Below, one piece after another: positions 10,951 to 20,612 of a stretch of DNA of 64,000 nucleotides (within the stretch, counting starts at the first letter, position 1; each line of letters begins with the position of its first letter). The notes beneath the pieces were generated by a model. It was not told the DNA's origin. It saw only the letters and a program-made list of their open reading frames with translations, and did not search any database. The DNA comes from Pokkaliibacter sp. MBI-7 (GTDB taxonomy: Bacteria > Pseudomonadota > Gammaproteobacteria > Pseudomonadales > Balneatricaceae): contig NZ_JARVTG010000001.1 of the NCBI RefSeq assembly GCF_029846635.1, forward strand, positions 2,957,501-3,021,500. The letters run 5' to 3'. The position numbers and the translations under genes were made by a program.

Positions 10951-11038
10951 CCGCTGATGCGGAATAAATTATTGAATTGCTTGACAACTTTTACAGAGAC
11001 GCGTAAATTGCGCGGCGTTCGCTTGATGCGCTTAGGGA

Positions 11039-11066
11039 TTGACACTCTGTGGTTTGTCCTTATAAT
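11039..11066 (+). promoter_or_regulatory. Sigma-70 promoter for the first tRNA group
   Basis: TTGACA (11039-11044), a 16-base spacer and a perfect TATAAT (11061-11066) lie 13 bases before the first tRNA-Phe. A GC-rich discriminator (cgcgcc) follows, as is typical of stringently controlled stable-RNA promoters. Confidence 0.9.
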
Positions 11067-11078
11067 ACGCGCCTCGTT

Positions 11079-11154
11079 GCCCAGATAGCTCAGTCGGTAG
11101 AGCAGGGGATTGAAAATCCCCGTGTCGGTGGTTCGATTCCGCCTCTGGGCACCA
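11079..11154 (+). tRNA. tRNA-Phe (GAA), copy 1
   Basis: A 76-base cloverleaf with encoded CCA. The anticodon GAA is at 11112-11114 within the loop of the ggggat/atcccc stem. Confidence 0.98.
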
Positions 11155-11156
11155 CC

Positions 11157-11241
11157 GCGGGAGTGGTGGAATTGGTAGACACACTGGATTTAGGTTCCAG
11201 CGCCGTAAGGCGTGAGAGTTCGAGTCTCTCCTCCCGCACCA
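11157..11241 (+). tRNA. tRNA-Leu (UAG)
   Basis: An 85-base class II tRNA with a long variable arm and encoded CCA. The anticodon TAG is at 11191-11193 between ctgga and tccag. It lies 2 bases after tRNA-Phe, so the pair is co-transcribed. Confidence 0.97.
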
Positions 11242-11255
11242 AGTGAACAGATGTA

Positions 11256-11331
11256 GCCCAGATAGCTCAGTCGGTAGAGCAGGGGATTGAAAATCCCCGT
11301 GTCGGTGGTTCGATTCCGCCTCTGGGCACCA
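11256..11331 (+). tRNA. tRNA-Phe (GAA), copy 2
   Basis: Identical over all 76 bases to the copy at 11079-11154. Confidence 0.98.
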
Positions 11332-11373
11332 CTTGAAGTCATCTGAAAGTGGTAAGACATCAGCGTAGTGTGC

Positions 11374-11401
11374 TTGACAAGTTAAAAAGTTTAAGTATGA
11401 T
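11374..11401 (+). promoter_or_regulatory. Sigma-70 promoter for the tRNA-Leu(CAG) pair
   Basis: TTGACA (11374-11379), a 16-base spacer and TATGAT (11396-11401) lie 24 bases before the first tRNA-Leu(CAG). Confidence 0.85.
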
Positions 11402-11424
11402 ACGCACCACTTTTCGAGCTGCAT

Positions 11425-11511
11425 GCAGATGTGGCGGAATTGGTAGACGCGCTAGCTTCAGGTGCTAGTGTTCGTAAGGACGTGAGAGTTCGAGTCTCTC
11501 CATCTGCACCA
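11425..11511 (+). tRNA. tRNA-Leu (CAG), copy 1
   Basis: An 87-base class II tRNA with encoded CCA. The anticodon CAG is at 11459-11461 between ctagc and gctag. Confidence 0.98.
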
Positions 11512-11551
11512 ATGCTCTCGTTAAGTGATTACAATCAGGCAGCTTCACATT

Positions 11552-11638
11552 GCAGATGTGGCGGAATTGGTAGACGCGCTAGCTTCAGGTGCTAGTGTTC
11601 GTAAGGACGTGAGAGTTCGAGTCTCTCCATCTGCACCA
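11552..11638 (+). tRNA. tRNA-Leu (CAG), copy 2
   Basis: Identical over 87 bases to the copy at 11425-11511; the two are separated by 40 bases. Confidence 0.98.
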
Positions 11639-11670
11639 CCTGATAAAGGTGCCAGTGAAGTATAAAAGGA

Positions 11671-11692
11671 AGTCGCGAAAGCGGCTTTTTTT
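11671..11692 (+). terminator. Terminator of the tRNA cluster
   Basis: The stem agtcgc/gcggct with a GAAA tetraloop is followed by seven T residues. It is 32 bases after the last tRNA. Confidence 0.85.
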
Positions 11693-12080
11693 GTTTCTTC
11701 TCCTCTCATATTCCCTGTGTCGGCTGTGTTCTGTAGCGGCACCACTGTATCTGATCCCCTTGTCTCTTCCTCTGGTTTGGACCTGTTAGTCTTCCTTGCG
11801 TTTGTGTGAAAAAAGCGTATAAAACGCAACTTCTTGCAGAAGCAGCGACAGGTTTTTATGCAAATTCGACTTTAGATGTACAACAGGCCCTTTCAGTAAG
11901 TACGCTGCCTGTTGTGTATTCCGTGGAAGGAAGACAGGTTAGTGGAACTGACAGGGTTATCCCCATCCGTTCTCCCGCACTATCTTACTTTCCCTCGTCG
12001 AACTGTCATTGTGCTGTCATCCATTGTCGATGTCATAACAGCATGTCATCTGATTTTTATTGTGAGCGAGGAAGGAACAC
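11693..12080. other. Intergenic region before speE, no gene seen
   Basis: About 390 bases of somewhat AT-rich sequence. It presumably holds the speE promoter. Possible short frames lack ribosome binding sites or family resemblance, and I see no convincing RNA structure. Confidence 0.4.
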
Positions 12081-12941
12081 GTGACTCAGCCGCAACGCTA
12101 TATCGAGACCCTCTACGCAGGCTACGGTCAGTCTTTCACTATTGATAAGGTTCTGTTCGAGAGTAAAACCGAGCATCAGCACCTGATCATCTTCGAAAAT
12201 TGCGATTTTGGTCGTGTCATGGCGCTGGACGGAGTGATTCAGACCACTGAGCGTGACGAGTTCATCTACCACGAAATGCTGACGCACGTACCGTTGTTTG
12301 CTCATGGCAAAGCCCGACGAGTGCTGATCATTGGTGGTGGTGACGGTGGTATTCTGCGTGAAGTGCTGCGTCATCCTGAAGTGGAGCAGGTGACCATGGT
12401 AGAGATCGATGCGCAGGTCATCGAGATGTGCAGAACCTACCTGCCGGGCCACTCTGACGGTGCTTTTGATGATCCTCGTGCGACTATTGTCATCAACGAT
12501 GGGGTTGAGTTCGTCAACACAACCGATGAGCGCTACGACGTCATTATCTCTGACTCCACCGACCCGATGGGCCCGGGTGAAGTGCTGTTCTCCTCGCGTT
12601 TCTACAATGGCTGCAAGCGCTGCCTGAATGAAGGTGGCGTCATGGTGGCCCAGAACGGCGTGTGCTTCATGCAGCTGGGGGAAGTTTCGACCACCCGCAA
12701 GCGTATGGGGCTGGATTTCGCTGATCAGCAGTTCTATGCCGCTCCGGTACCCACTTATGTCGGTGGCATCATGACCCTGGCCTGGGGCAGTGATGATGCC
12801 GCTCTGCGCCAGCTTCCCGTGGAGGTCATCGCCGAGCGCGTCGCTCAGGCAGGTTTTAAAACCCGTTATTACACCCCAAGTATCCATGTGGGCGCGTTTG
12901 CTTTGCCCCAGTATGTAGTGGATGCCCTGGCGGGGTGTTGA
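12081..12941 (+). CDS. speE: Spermidine synthase (polyamine aminopropyltransferase)
   Basis: The enzyme transfers an aminopropyl group from decarboxylated S-adenosylmethionine to putrescine. The 286 residues include the nucleotide-binding GGGDGG motif (about 87-92) and the catalytic-site stretch ISDSTDPMGPG (about 155-165). The start is GTG with GAGGAAGGAA just upstream; no in-frame ATG fits the family N-terminus. It is followed by speA 145 bases later in the same direction, so the pair supports arginine to agmatine to putrescine to spermidine flow. SpeD, which makes the aminopropyl donor, and the agmatine-degrading enzymes are not in this window. Confidence 0.95.
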   Translation: MTQPQRYIETLYAGYGQSFTIDKVLFESKTEHQHLIIFENCDFGRVMALDGVIQTTERDEFIYHEMLTHVPLFAHGKARRVLIIGGGDGGILREVLRHPEVEQVTMVEIDAQVIEMCRTYLPGHSDGAFDDPRATIVINDGVEFVNTTDERYDVIISDSTDPMGPGEVLFSSRFYNGCKRCLNEGGVMVAQNGVCFMQLGEVSTTRKRMGLDFADQQFYAAPVPTYVGGIMTLAWGSDDAALRQLPVEVIAERVAQAGFKTRYYTPSIHVGAFALPQYVVDALAGC

Positions 12942-13086
12942 TAGCGGGTGTTACCCCTTGGGGAGAGCCGGTCTGTGCTTTCCCTGTCACTCTTTGATTG
13001 ATCCGAGTTATCCGAACATTCCGGCTCCCTGAGCCGGTTGCTCCAGCCAGGTGCTGGCCGCCATCTAGAGAAAGGCAACGAATGCA

Positions 13087-15000
<1,914 letters not shown>

Positions 15001-15050
15001 TCGCCACCCGCGATCAGCTCAGAGGCTGACCAGCGATAAGCTCAGATGTT

Positions 15051-15087
15051 AAAAAATCCGGCTCCCTGAAAAGAGCCGGATTTTTTT
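15051..15087. terminator. Bidirectional terminator after speA
   Basis: A 14-bp perfect stem (15051-15064 with 15073-15086) begins with an A-run and ends with a T-run. It serves speA and, on the minus strand, the LysE-type gene. Confidence 0.93.
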
Positions 15088-15132
15088 ATCTGTTTTCAGC
15101 CTCTGCCACACCGTTGCGGCATGTTCAGGCTT

Positions 15133-15753
15133 TCAGGCCAGCGCGGTGATAAACACCCTGACCGCCAGCAGGATCAGCACCACACCGCTAAGGCGGTCAA
15201 TCAGTCGGGAGCGGGCGCGCAGTTTCTCCAGCACGGCGGGGTGTACCAGTAGCAGGGTAACCAGGGTGTACCACAACCCGTCGATCACGAAGGGAGTGGC
15301 GACCAGTGTGAAGTGGGCCAGGGTATCACTGCCCGGCTGCACAAACTGACTGAATAGCGCGATAAAAAACAGCGCCAGCTTGGGATTCAGCAGCGAGATC
15401 ATCAGCCCGTCCCGTGCGGCCTGCGCTGCGCTCACCCTATTGCCGGCTTCCAGCGTCTGGGCAATGCCGCCCTGTGATGTCAGCGCACGGACTCCGAGAT
15501 AGGCCAGATAGGCTGCGCCCAGCAAGGTCAGCACCGTGAACAGACGGGGCGACTGATGCAGCAGCACGGCCAGCCCAAACATCGTCAACAGTGCATACAT
15601 ACCGACCCCGGCGGCGTGAGCCCAGGCAATGGCAAAACCATTCCGCTTACCGCCTGCCAGTGCATGTCGGGTCACCATCGCGAGACTCGGGCCGGGTGAC
15701 ATGGCACCCAGCAAGCAAATCAGCAGCAAACCGCTCCAGGTACTCCAGCTCAT
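15133..15753 (-). CDS. LysE/RhtB family amino-acid or metabolite exporter
   Basis: About 206 residues with five to six hydrophobic helices and the family N-terminal motif GAMSPGPSLAMVTRHAL, plus the NPKLALFF segment typical of LysE/RhtB exporters. Two adjacent ATG codons occur (15756 and 15753) behind GTGAGGAAC; the second gives better spacing. The substrate cannot be inferred. It lies downstream of, and in the same direction as, a LysR regulator that may control it. Confidence 0.88.
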   Translation of the reverse strand: MSWSTWSGLLLICLLGAMSPGPSLAMVTRHALAGGKRNGFAIAWAHAAGVGMYALLTMFGLAVLLHQSPRLFTVLTLLGAAYLAYLGVRALTSQGGIAQTLEAGNRVSAAQAARDGLMISLLNPKLALFFIALFSQFVQPGSDTLAHFTLVATPFVIDGLWYTLVTLLLVHPAVLEKLRARSRLIDRLSGVVLILLAVRVFITALA

Positions 15754-15876
15754 CATGTTCCTCACAGGTAAGAACGTGTTCACGCGAGATCGTGAGCATG
15801 TTCCAGGGGTATGAGCCGGTTAGCCTACGAGACCTGGCTGATAAGGTGAAATCATAATTCGGAATACAGCTGATGA

Positions 15877-16824
15877 TCAGGAATCATGACTGACTTTGTG
15901 TGCTATGGACTTTGACGCCATCGAGTACAGCGAGGCTTCAAAACACTGGAATACCACCTTACGCAGCCAGGTATGGCTGACATCATCGTGGTACTTGGGG
16001 TGCCACAGTAGCCAGTAGCGATGGGTGGGGCAGGGCAGATCGAATGGGCGATAGGTAATGGCATAGTCTGCCTGCATATTGCGGGCGATGTGCTCAGGGA
16101 TGATCAGCAACAGCTCACTGCGGCTGATGATACGCAGTGCCGAGGTGAAGAAGGGAACATGCAGCCGGATACGGCGTGGCCGGCCCAGCTCTGCCAGAGC
16201 CAGATCGACAAAGCTGTCCTTGTCGCCACCCCCACTCAGGGACAGATGCTCACAGGCCAGCAGATCATCGACCGTCAACCGCTGTTGCTGCGCCAGTGGG
16301 TGATCCTGCCGCATCACACACACCGGCCCGTCTTCCCCCAGTGCCAGCCCTTCTAGCCCCGGCGGAATGGCCTCCAGCATGGTCGCCACCAGCTCCAGTG
16401 GCAGGTCGGCCAGTTGTGACAGCTGCTGGGGTAACCACAGCTGATAAGTCAGTTGCAGCTGCGGTGCCGCACCGGCCAGCGTGCTGACAATATCGGGCAG
16501 GATGTAATGGGCAGCATAGTCTGATGACGCCATTCGGACGTGGCCCTGCCACAGCTGCGGATCAAACTGCTGGGGACTGAACAGCGCATCGCACTGCTGC
16601 AGCAACGGACGCAGTTGTGCCTGTACAGCCAGAGCACGGGGTGTCGGTAGCAGGCGGTTGCCATCACGTACCAGCAACGGGTCTGCAAGCGCCTGACGCA
16701 ACTGCAGCAGCTGGCGGCTGACGGCCGACTGGGTCAGGCAGAGCCGCTCTGCCGCGCGGGTGACATGCTGTTCTTCCAGCAGTACGGCCAGCGTGCGCAA
16801 CAGATTGAGATTGGCAGGGAGCAT
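15877..16824 (-). CDS. LysR-type transcriptional regulator
   Basis: About 315 residues. An N-terminal winged helix-turn-helix covers about 1-60 (VTRAAERLCLTQSAVSRQL), followed by a two-lobed effector-binding domain. The start at 16824 (MLPANLNLLRTL) fits the family; ten further upstream residues are possible. LysR proteins usually act on neighbouring genes. Candidates are the LysE-type exporter just downstream (123 bases) and, less likely, the nrt operon divergent from it. The effector is unknown. Confidence 0.88.
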   Translation of the reverse strand: MLPANLNLLRTLAVLLEEQHVTRAAERLCLTQSAVSRQLLQLRQALADPLLVRDGNRLLPTPRALAVQAQLRPLLQQCDALFSPQQFDPQLWQGHVRMASSDYAAHYILPDIVSTLAGAAPQLQLTYQLWLPQQLSQLADLPLELVATMLEAIPPGLEGLALGEDGPVCVMRQDHPLAQQQRLTVDDLLACEHLSLSGGGDKDSFVDLALAELGRPRRIRLHVPFFTSALRIISRSELLLIIPEHIARNMQADYAITYRPFDLPCPTHRYWLLWHPKYHDDVSHTWLRKVVFQCFEASLYSMASKSIAHKVSHDS

Positions 16825-17006
16825 GGGCAGTCCTGTGACGGCGGGTGGGAGCAATCGGCAGTGTAGCGGTCGTGCTCGCTGCCGTCATGGTACATGTGCA
16901 AAAAACAGGCACTGAAGGGGGGCGACGTACCGGGTTGGTGCGCCGTACGCGGGCGTATGTCTGCTGGTCAGGGCTAACCCTATGTTAAATGGGGTTTTAT
17001 TATTTA

Positions 17007-17023
17007 TGGCATGGGAAGTGCTT
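17007..17023 (+). promoter_or_regulatory. Candidate sigma-54 promoter for nrtABC
   Basis: TGGCAT, five bases, GTGCTT: the invariant GG (17008-17009) and GC (17020-17021) are separated by exactly 10 bases, as in the -24/-12 sigma-54 consensus. Predicted transcription start is near 17033. Nitrogen-controlled sigma-54 promoters are known for nitrate assimilation operons such as Klebsiella nasF. I could not identify a clean NtrC site upstream. Confidence 0.65.
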
Positions 17024-17043
17024 TAGGGTTCATCACAGACTGA

Positions 17044-17106
17044 GCTGACAGTGATCGTCGGCAGAGCAAAGTGAAGAACCCGAAACGTCTGCACGGCAGC
17101 GTTTCG
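17044..17106 (+). promoter_or_regulatory. nrtA leader RNA, two stem-loops before the leader terminator
   Basis: Hairpin A pairs gctgac (17044-17049) with gtcggc (17057-17062) around a 7-base loop. Hairpin B pairs cgaaacg (17081-17087) with cgtttcg (17100-17106) and has an inner ctgc/gcag stem. Both lie in the roughly 160-base untranslated leader, upstream of an intrinsic terminator. This is the general layout of leaders controlled by NasR/NasT-type ANTAR antiterminators. The exact ANTAR hexaloop signature is not clearly met. Confidence 0.5.
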
Positions 17107-17126
17107 ACAATCTGAGAGCACGGTAA

Positions 17127-17176
17127 AGGCGCCGTTCCACTTCGGAAAGATTTCGAAGGGAGCGGCGCCTTTTTTT
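17127..17176 (+). terminator. Leader terminator (attenuator) upstream of nrtA
   Basis: The stem aggcgccgttcc with ggagcggcgcct (one G-U pair) encloses a smaller cttcg/cgaag hairpin. It is followed by seven T residues at 17170-17176, only 18 bases before the nrtA ATG. No gene precedes it on this strand, so it ends only transcripts initiated in the leader, as an attenuator would. Confidence 0.85.
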
Positions 17177-17194
17177 ATTTCCGAGGGAGCAAAA

Positions 17195-18571
17195 ATGCTG
17201 ACCAGACGTTCCTTGTGTAACAAAGCCCTGCTGGCGGTGGCCATCGCCTCTTTCTCTTTCAGTGCACTGGTGCAGGCCGAAGTGGGCGCACCGGAAAAGG
17301 AGGAGCTGAAGTTCGGTTTCATCAAGCTGACCGACATGGCACCGCTGGCAGTTGCCTATGAAAAAGGCTACTTCGAGGACGAAGGCCTGTATGTCACGCT
17401 GGAAGCGCAGGCCAACTGGAAAGTGCTGCTTGACCGGGTCATCGATGGCGAGCTGGACGGTGCCCACATGCTGGCCGGGCAGCCGCTGGGGGCGACCATC
17501 GGTTTTGGTACCCAGGCGCATATCATCACAGCGTTCAGCATGGACCTGAACGGCAACGGCATCACCGTTGCCAACGATATCTGGCAGCAGATGAAAGCCA
17601 ACATTCCCGTCGGTGCTGATGGCAAGCCGGTCCACCCGATCAAGGCCGATGCCCTCAAACCGGTCATCGACAAGTACCGCGCCGAAGGCAAACCCTTCAA
17701 CATGGGCATGGTGTTCCCGGTTTCGACCCATAACTACGAGCTGCGCTACTGGCTCGCCGCGGGGGGGATCAACCCCGGTTACTATGCGCCGCTGAAAGGC
17801 GACAGCAGTGGCCAGATCAATGCGGATGCGCTGCTGTCTGTCACTCCGCCGCCGCAGATGCCTGCCACGCTGGAAGCGGGCACCATTTATGGCTACTGCG
17901 TCGGTGAGCCATGGAACCAGCAGGCGGTGTTCAAGGGGATCGGCGTCCCCGTCATCACTGACTATGAAATCTGGCAGAACAACCCGGAGAAAGTCTTCGG
18001 TGTCTCCAGCGACTGGGCGGAGAAGTACCCCAACACCCACATCCATGTCATCAAGGCCCTGATCCGGGCGGCCAAATGGCTGGATGAGAACAACAACGCC
18101 AACCGCAATGAAGCGGTGGATATGCTGTCCCGCCCTGAGTACGTCGGCGCTGACCGCAATGTCATCGCCAACTCCATGACCGGTACCTTCGAGTACGAAA
18201 AGGGCGACAAGCGTGAGATTCCCGACTTCAACGTGTTCTTCCGCCATAACGCTACCTATCCCTACTACTCCGATGCCATCTGGTATCTGACGCAGATGCG
18301 CCGCTGGGGACAGATCCCCGAGGCCAAGCCTGACAGCTGGTACATGGACACCGCGAAAAAGGTCTACCGCCCGGATATCTACGCTATCGCCGCCAAAGAG
18401 CTGATCGACCAGGGGCTGATGCAGGCTTCCGATTTCCCTGACTTCAGCAAGGAAGACGGCTTCAAGGCGCCACAGACCCAGTTTATCGACGGCGTGACCT
18501 ACGATGGCCACAAACCCAACGACTATCTCAACAAGTTCAAGATCGGCCTGAAAGGCGACGACAAGATCTGA
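17195..18571 (+). CDS. nrtA: NrtA-type nitrate ABC transporter substrate-binding protein
   Basis: The 458-residue protein matches the NrtA/CmpA family in length and pattern. It has an N-terminal signal peptide (LTRRSLCNKALL, a possible twin-arginine start; cleavage near VQA/EVG) and a two-lobed binding fold beginning KFGFIKLTDMAPLAVAYEKG. It should capture nitrate or nitrite in the periplasm. Bicarbonate (CmpA) is the main family alternative, but the sigma-54-like promoter and attenuated leader favour a nitrogen source. GAGGGAGC precedes the ATG. First gene of nrtABC. Confidence 0.88.
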   Translation: MLTRRSLCNKALLAVAIASFSFSALVQAEVGAPEKEELKFGFIKLTDMAPLAVAYEKGYFEDEGLYVTLEAQANWKVLLDRVIDGELDGAHMLAGQPLGATIGFGTQAHIITAFSMDLNGNGITVANDIWQQMKANIPVGADGKPVHPIKADALKPVIDKYRAEGKPFNMGMVFPVSTHNYELRYWLAAGGINPGYYAPLKGDSSGQINADALLSVTPPPQMPATLEAGTIYGYCVGEPWNQQAVFKGIGVPVITDYEIWQNNPEKVFGVSSDWAEKYPNTHIHVIKALIRAAKWLDENNNANRNEAVDMLSRPEYVGADRNVIANSMTGTFEYEKGDKREIPDFNVFFRHNATYPYYSDAIWYLTQMRRWGQIPEAKPDSWYMDTAKKVYRPDIYAIAAKELIDQGLMQASDFPDFSKEDGFKAPQTQFIDGVTYDGHKPNDYLNKFKIGLKGDDKI

Positions 18572-18582
18572 TCTGCAGCAGG

Positions 18583-18604
18583 CCGTGCTCCCGGCGGGGC
18601 ACGG
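18583..18604 (+). repeat. GC-rich hairpin between nrtA and nrtB
   Basis: A 9-bp stem, ccgtgctcc with ggggcacgg (one G-U), and a CGGC loop begin 12 bases after the nrtA stop and end just before the nrtB ribosome binding site. There is no T-run. It is likely an mRNA-processing or 3'-stabilising structure that lets the binding protein be made in excess. Confidence 0.7.
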
Positions 18605-18620
18605 TCAGGAGGGTTATCTC

Positions 18621-19604
18621 ATGAACAGCGTCTCTACACTCTTCAACAGCCGTGCCCGCGGCTCCGTGAACAGCTGGCTGAAGCGTCTGACTCAGGCGCT
18701 GGGCATGCCGCTACTGGGGCTGGTGGTGTTTCTGTTCATCTGGCAGACCGGCGCCCAGCATATCGATACCTCGCTGGGCAAGTTTCCCGGGCCTGCACAG
18801 GTATACACCCAGGCTCAGTCACTGCTGGCGGAACATCAGCGTGAGCGGGACAAGGAAGCGGATTTCTATGCCCGTCAGGAAAAGCGCAATGCGGAAAAAC
18901 TGGCCCAGGACCCACAGGCGGAAGTGAAGATACGCGAGTACACCGGCAAGCCGACGTTCTTTGATCAGATCGGCACCAGTCTGGTGACGGTGCTGTCGGG
19001 CTTTATCATTGCAGCGCTGATCGCCATTCCGCTGGGCATCTGCATTGGCCTCAATGCATCGCTGTATGCCGCACTCAATCCGCTGATCCAGCTGTTCAAA
19101 CCGGTGTCGCCGCTGGCCTGGTTGCCGCTGGTCACCATGGTGGTCAGTGCGGTGTATACCTCGGCAGACCCGCTGTTCGCCAAGTCCTTCCTGACCTCCC
19201 TGTTTACCGTGTCGCTGTGCTGCCTGTGGCCGACACTGATCAACACCGCGGTGGGCGTATCGAGCATCAGCAGTGATCTGCAGAACGTCAGTAAGGTGCT
19301 GCGGCTGGGCTGGCTGACCCATGTCTGCAAGATCGTGCTGCCCTCATCAGTACCGATGATCTTCACCGGGCTGCGCCTGTCACTGGGGATTGCCTGGATG
19401 GTGCTGATTGCCGCCGAAATGCTGGCGCAGAACCCTGGCCTCGGCAAGTTCGTCTGGGATGAGTTCCAGAACGGCAGTTCCGACTCGCTCGGGCGCATCA
19501 TGGTGGCGGTGCTGGTGATCGGCCTGATCGGCTTTATGCTCGACCGCGTCATGCTGCTGATCCAGCGCGCGGTTTCCTGGGACAAAAACGCCATTACTCG
19601 CTGA
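18621..19604 (+). CDS. nrtB: NrtB-type nitrate ABC transporter permease
   Basis: A 327-residue inner-membrane protein of the binding-protein-dependent permease class. It has an N-terminal helix (about 25-45), a charged periplasmic insert (about 70-115) and then five helices. The EAA-type coupling loop is near LGWLTHVCKIVLPSSVP (about 225-242). AGGAGG lies 9 bases before the chosen ATG at 18621; an upstream in-frame start at 18585 has no such site and would overlap the intergenic hairpin. Confidence 0.9.
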   Translation: MNSVSTLFNSRARGSVNSWLKRLTQALGMPLLGLVVFLFIWQTGAQHIDTSLGKFPGPAQVYTQAQSLLAEHQRERDKEADFYARQEKRNAEKLAQDPQAEVKIREYTGKPTFFDQIGTSLVTVLSGFIIAALIAIPLGICIGLNASLYAALNPLIQLFKPVSPLAWLPLVTMVVSAVYTSADPLFAKSFLTSLFTVSLCCLWPTLINTAVGVSSISSDLQNVSKVLRLGWLTHVCKIVLPSSVPMIFTGLRLSLGIAWMVLIAAEMLAQNPGLGKFVWDEFQNGSSDSLGRIMVAVLVIGLIGFMLDRVMLLIQRAVSWDKNAITR

Positions 19605-19617
19605 GGGAGGCAACATC

Positions 19618-20469
19618 ATGGCTGCACATCTTGAACTGACCGGCGTCTCCATCGAGTTCCCCACCGCCAGGGGCACTTTTAAGGCACTGGACAACGTCAA
19701 TCTGAAAATTGCTCAGGGAGAGTTTGTCTCGCTGATCGGCCATTCCGGCTGTGGCAAGTCCACCGTACTCAACATCGTCGCCGGGTTGCATCAGGCGACC
19801 ACCGGCGGGGTAGTGCTGGACGGACGGGAAGTCAATGAGCCGGGGCCGGAGCGCGCCGTGGTCTTCCAGAACCACTCACTGCTGCCGTGGCTGACCGCGT
19901 TTCAAAATGTCGAGCTGGCGGTGCGCCAGGTCTTCAAGGGGCGCAAAAGCAAGGCAGAAATGAAGGACTGGATTGAGCACAACCTTGAGCTGGTGCACAT
20001 GACTCACGCCATGCATAAGCGCCCGGATGAAATCTCTGGTGGCATGAAGCAGCGTGTTGGGATTGCCCGGGCACTGGCGATGGAGCCCAAGGTACTGCTG
20101 ATGGATGAACCGTTTGGCGCGCTGGATGCCCTGACCCGTGCCCATCTGCAGGACTCGCTGATGGAGATTCAGAAGGATCTCAACAACACCGTGATCATGA
20201 TTACCCACGATGTGGACGAGGCGGTACTGCTGTCTGACCGGATTGTCATGATGACCAATGGTCCGGCAGCGACCGTCGGTGAGATTCTGCAGGTAGAGCT
20301 GGAGCGGCCACGTAATCGCATCGCCCTGGCGGATGACCCGCGCTACAACCACTACCGCCATCAGGTGCTGAGTTTCCTCTATGAGAAGCAGCGCAAGGTG
20401 GAGGATATGGACCAGCATCGCTCTGCCCGCAGCAAGAAGGATGTGACAGCGGTCAAGGCGCAGGCCTGA
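19618..20469 (+). CDS. nrtC: NrtC/NrtD-type nitrate ABC transporter ATP-binding protein
   Basis: The 283-residue ATPase has Walker A GHSGCGKST (about 42-50), a Q-loop (VVFQNHSLLPW), signature SGGMKQR (about 141-147), Walker B VLLMDEPFGALD and an H-loop ITHDVDEA. It is a single ATPase without the NrtA-like C-terminal domain of cyanobacterial NrtC, so it resembles NrtD/NasD in architecture. It lies 13 bases after nrtB. No assimilatory nitrate or nitrite reductase gene follows in this window. Confidence 0.9.
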   Translation: MAAHLELTGVSIEFPTARGTFKALDNVNLKIAQGEFVSLIGHSGCGKSTVLNIVAGLHQATTGGVVLDGREVNEPGPERAVVFQNHSLLPWLTAFQNVELAVRQVFKGRKSKAEMKDWIEHNLELVHMTHAMHKRPDEISGGMKQRVGIARALAMEPKVLLMDEPFGALDALTRAHLQDSLMEIQKDLNNTVIMITHDVDEAVLLSDRIVMMTNGPAATVGEILQVELERPRNRIALADDPRYNHYRHQVLSFLYEKQRKVEDMDQHRSARSKKDVTAVKAQA

Positions 20470-20537
20470 AGTACAGAGAGAGGTCATGCACCTGTTTCTG
20501 ACTGTTGAACAGACGCAGGCAGCGGGCTGTCAGCAGT

Positions 20538-20565
20538 AAAAAAGAGGCCGGAGTTTGCTCCGGCC
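20538..20565 (-). terminator. Terminator of pobA
   Basis: An 8-bp stem, ggccggag with ctccggcc (20546-20553 with 20558-20565). On the minus strand it is followed by a T-run (complement of 20538-20543), so it ends pobA. Confidence 0.85.
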
Positions 20566-20612
20566 AAGGTGTGAAAAAGGTGCAAAACGCGGTGGCTGCC
20601 GATGGCAGAGGC

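Noticed and set aside
17026..17080. A gggttc/gaaccc outer stem enclosing leader hairpin A
   Set aside because: Its 5' arm (17026-17031) lies before the predicted sigma-54 transcription start near 17033, so it would not be in the transcript.
17033..18511. A 492-codon minus-strand frame opposite nrtA
   Set aside because: Mirror of a real gene in GC-rich codon usage; no ribosome binding site or family pattern, and the plus strand encodes a clear NrtA.
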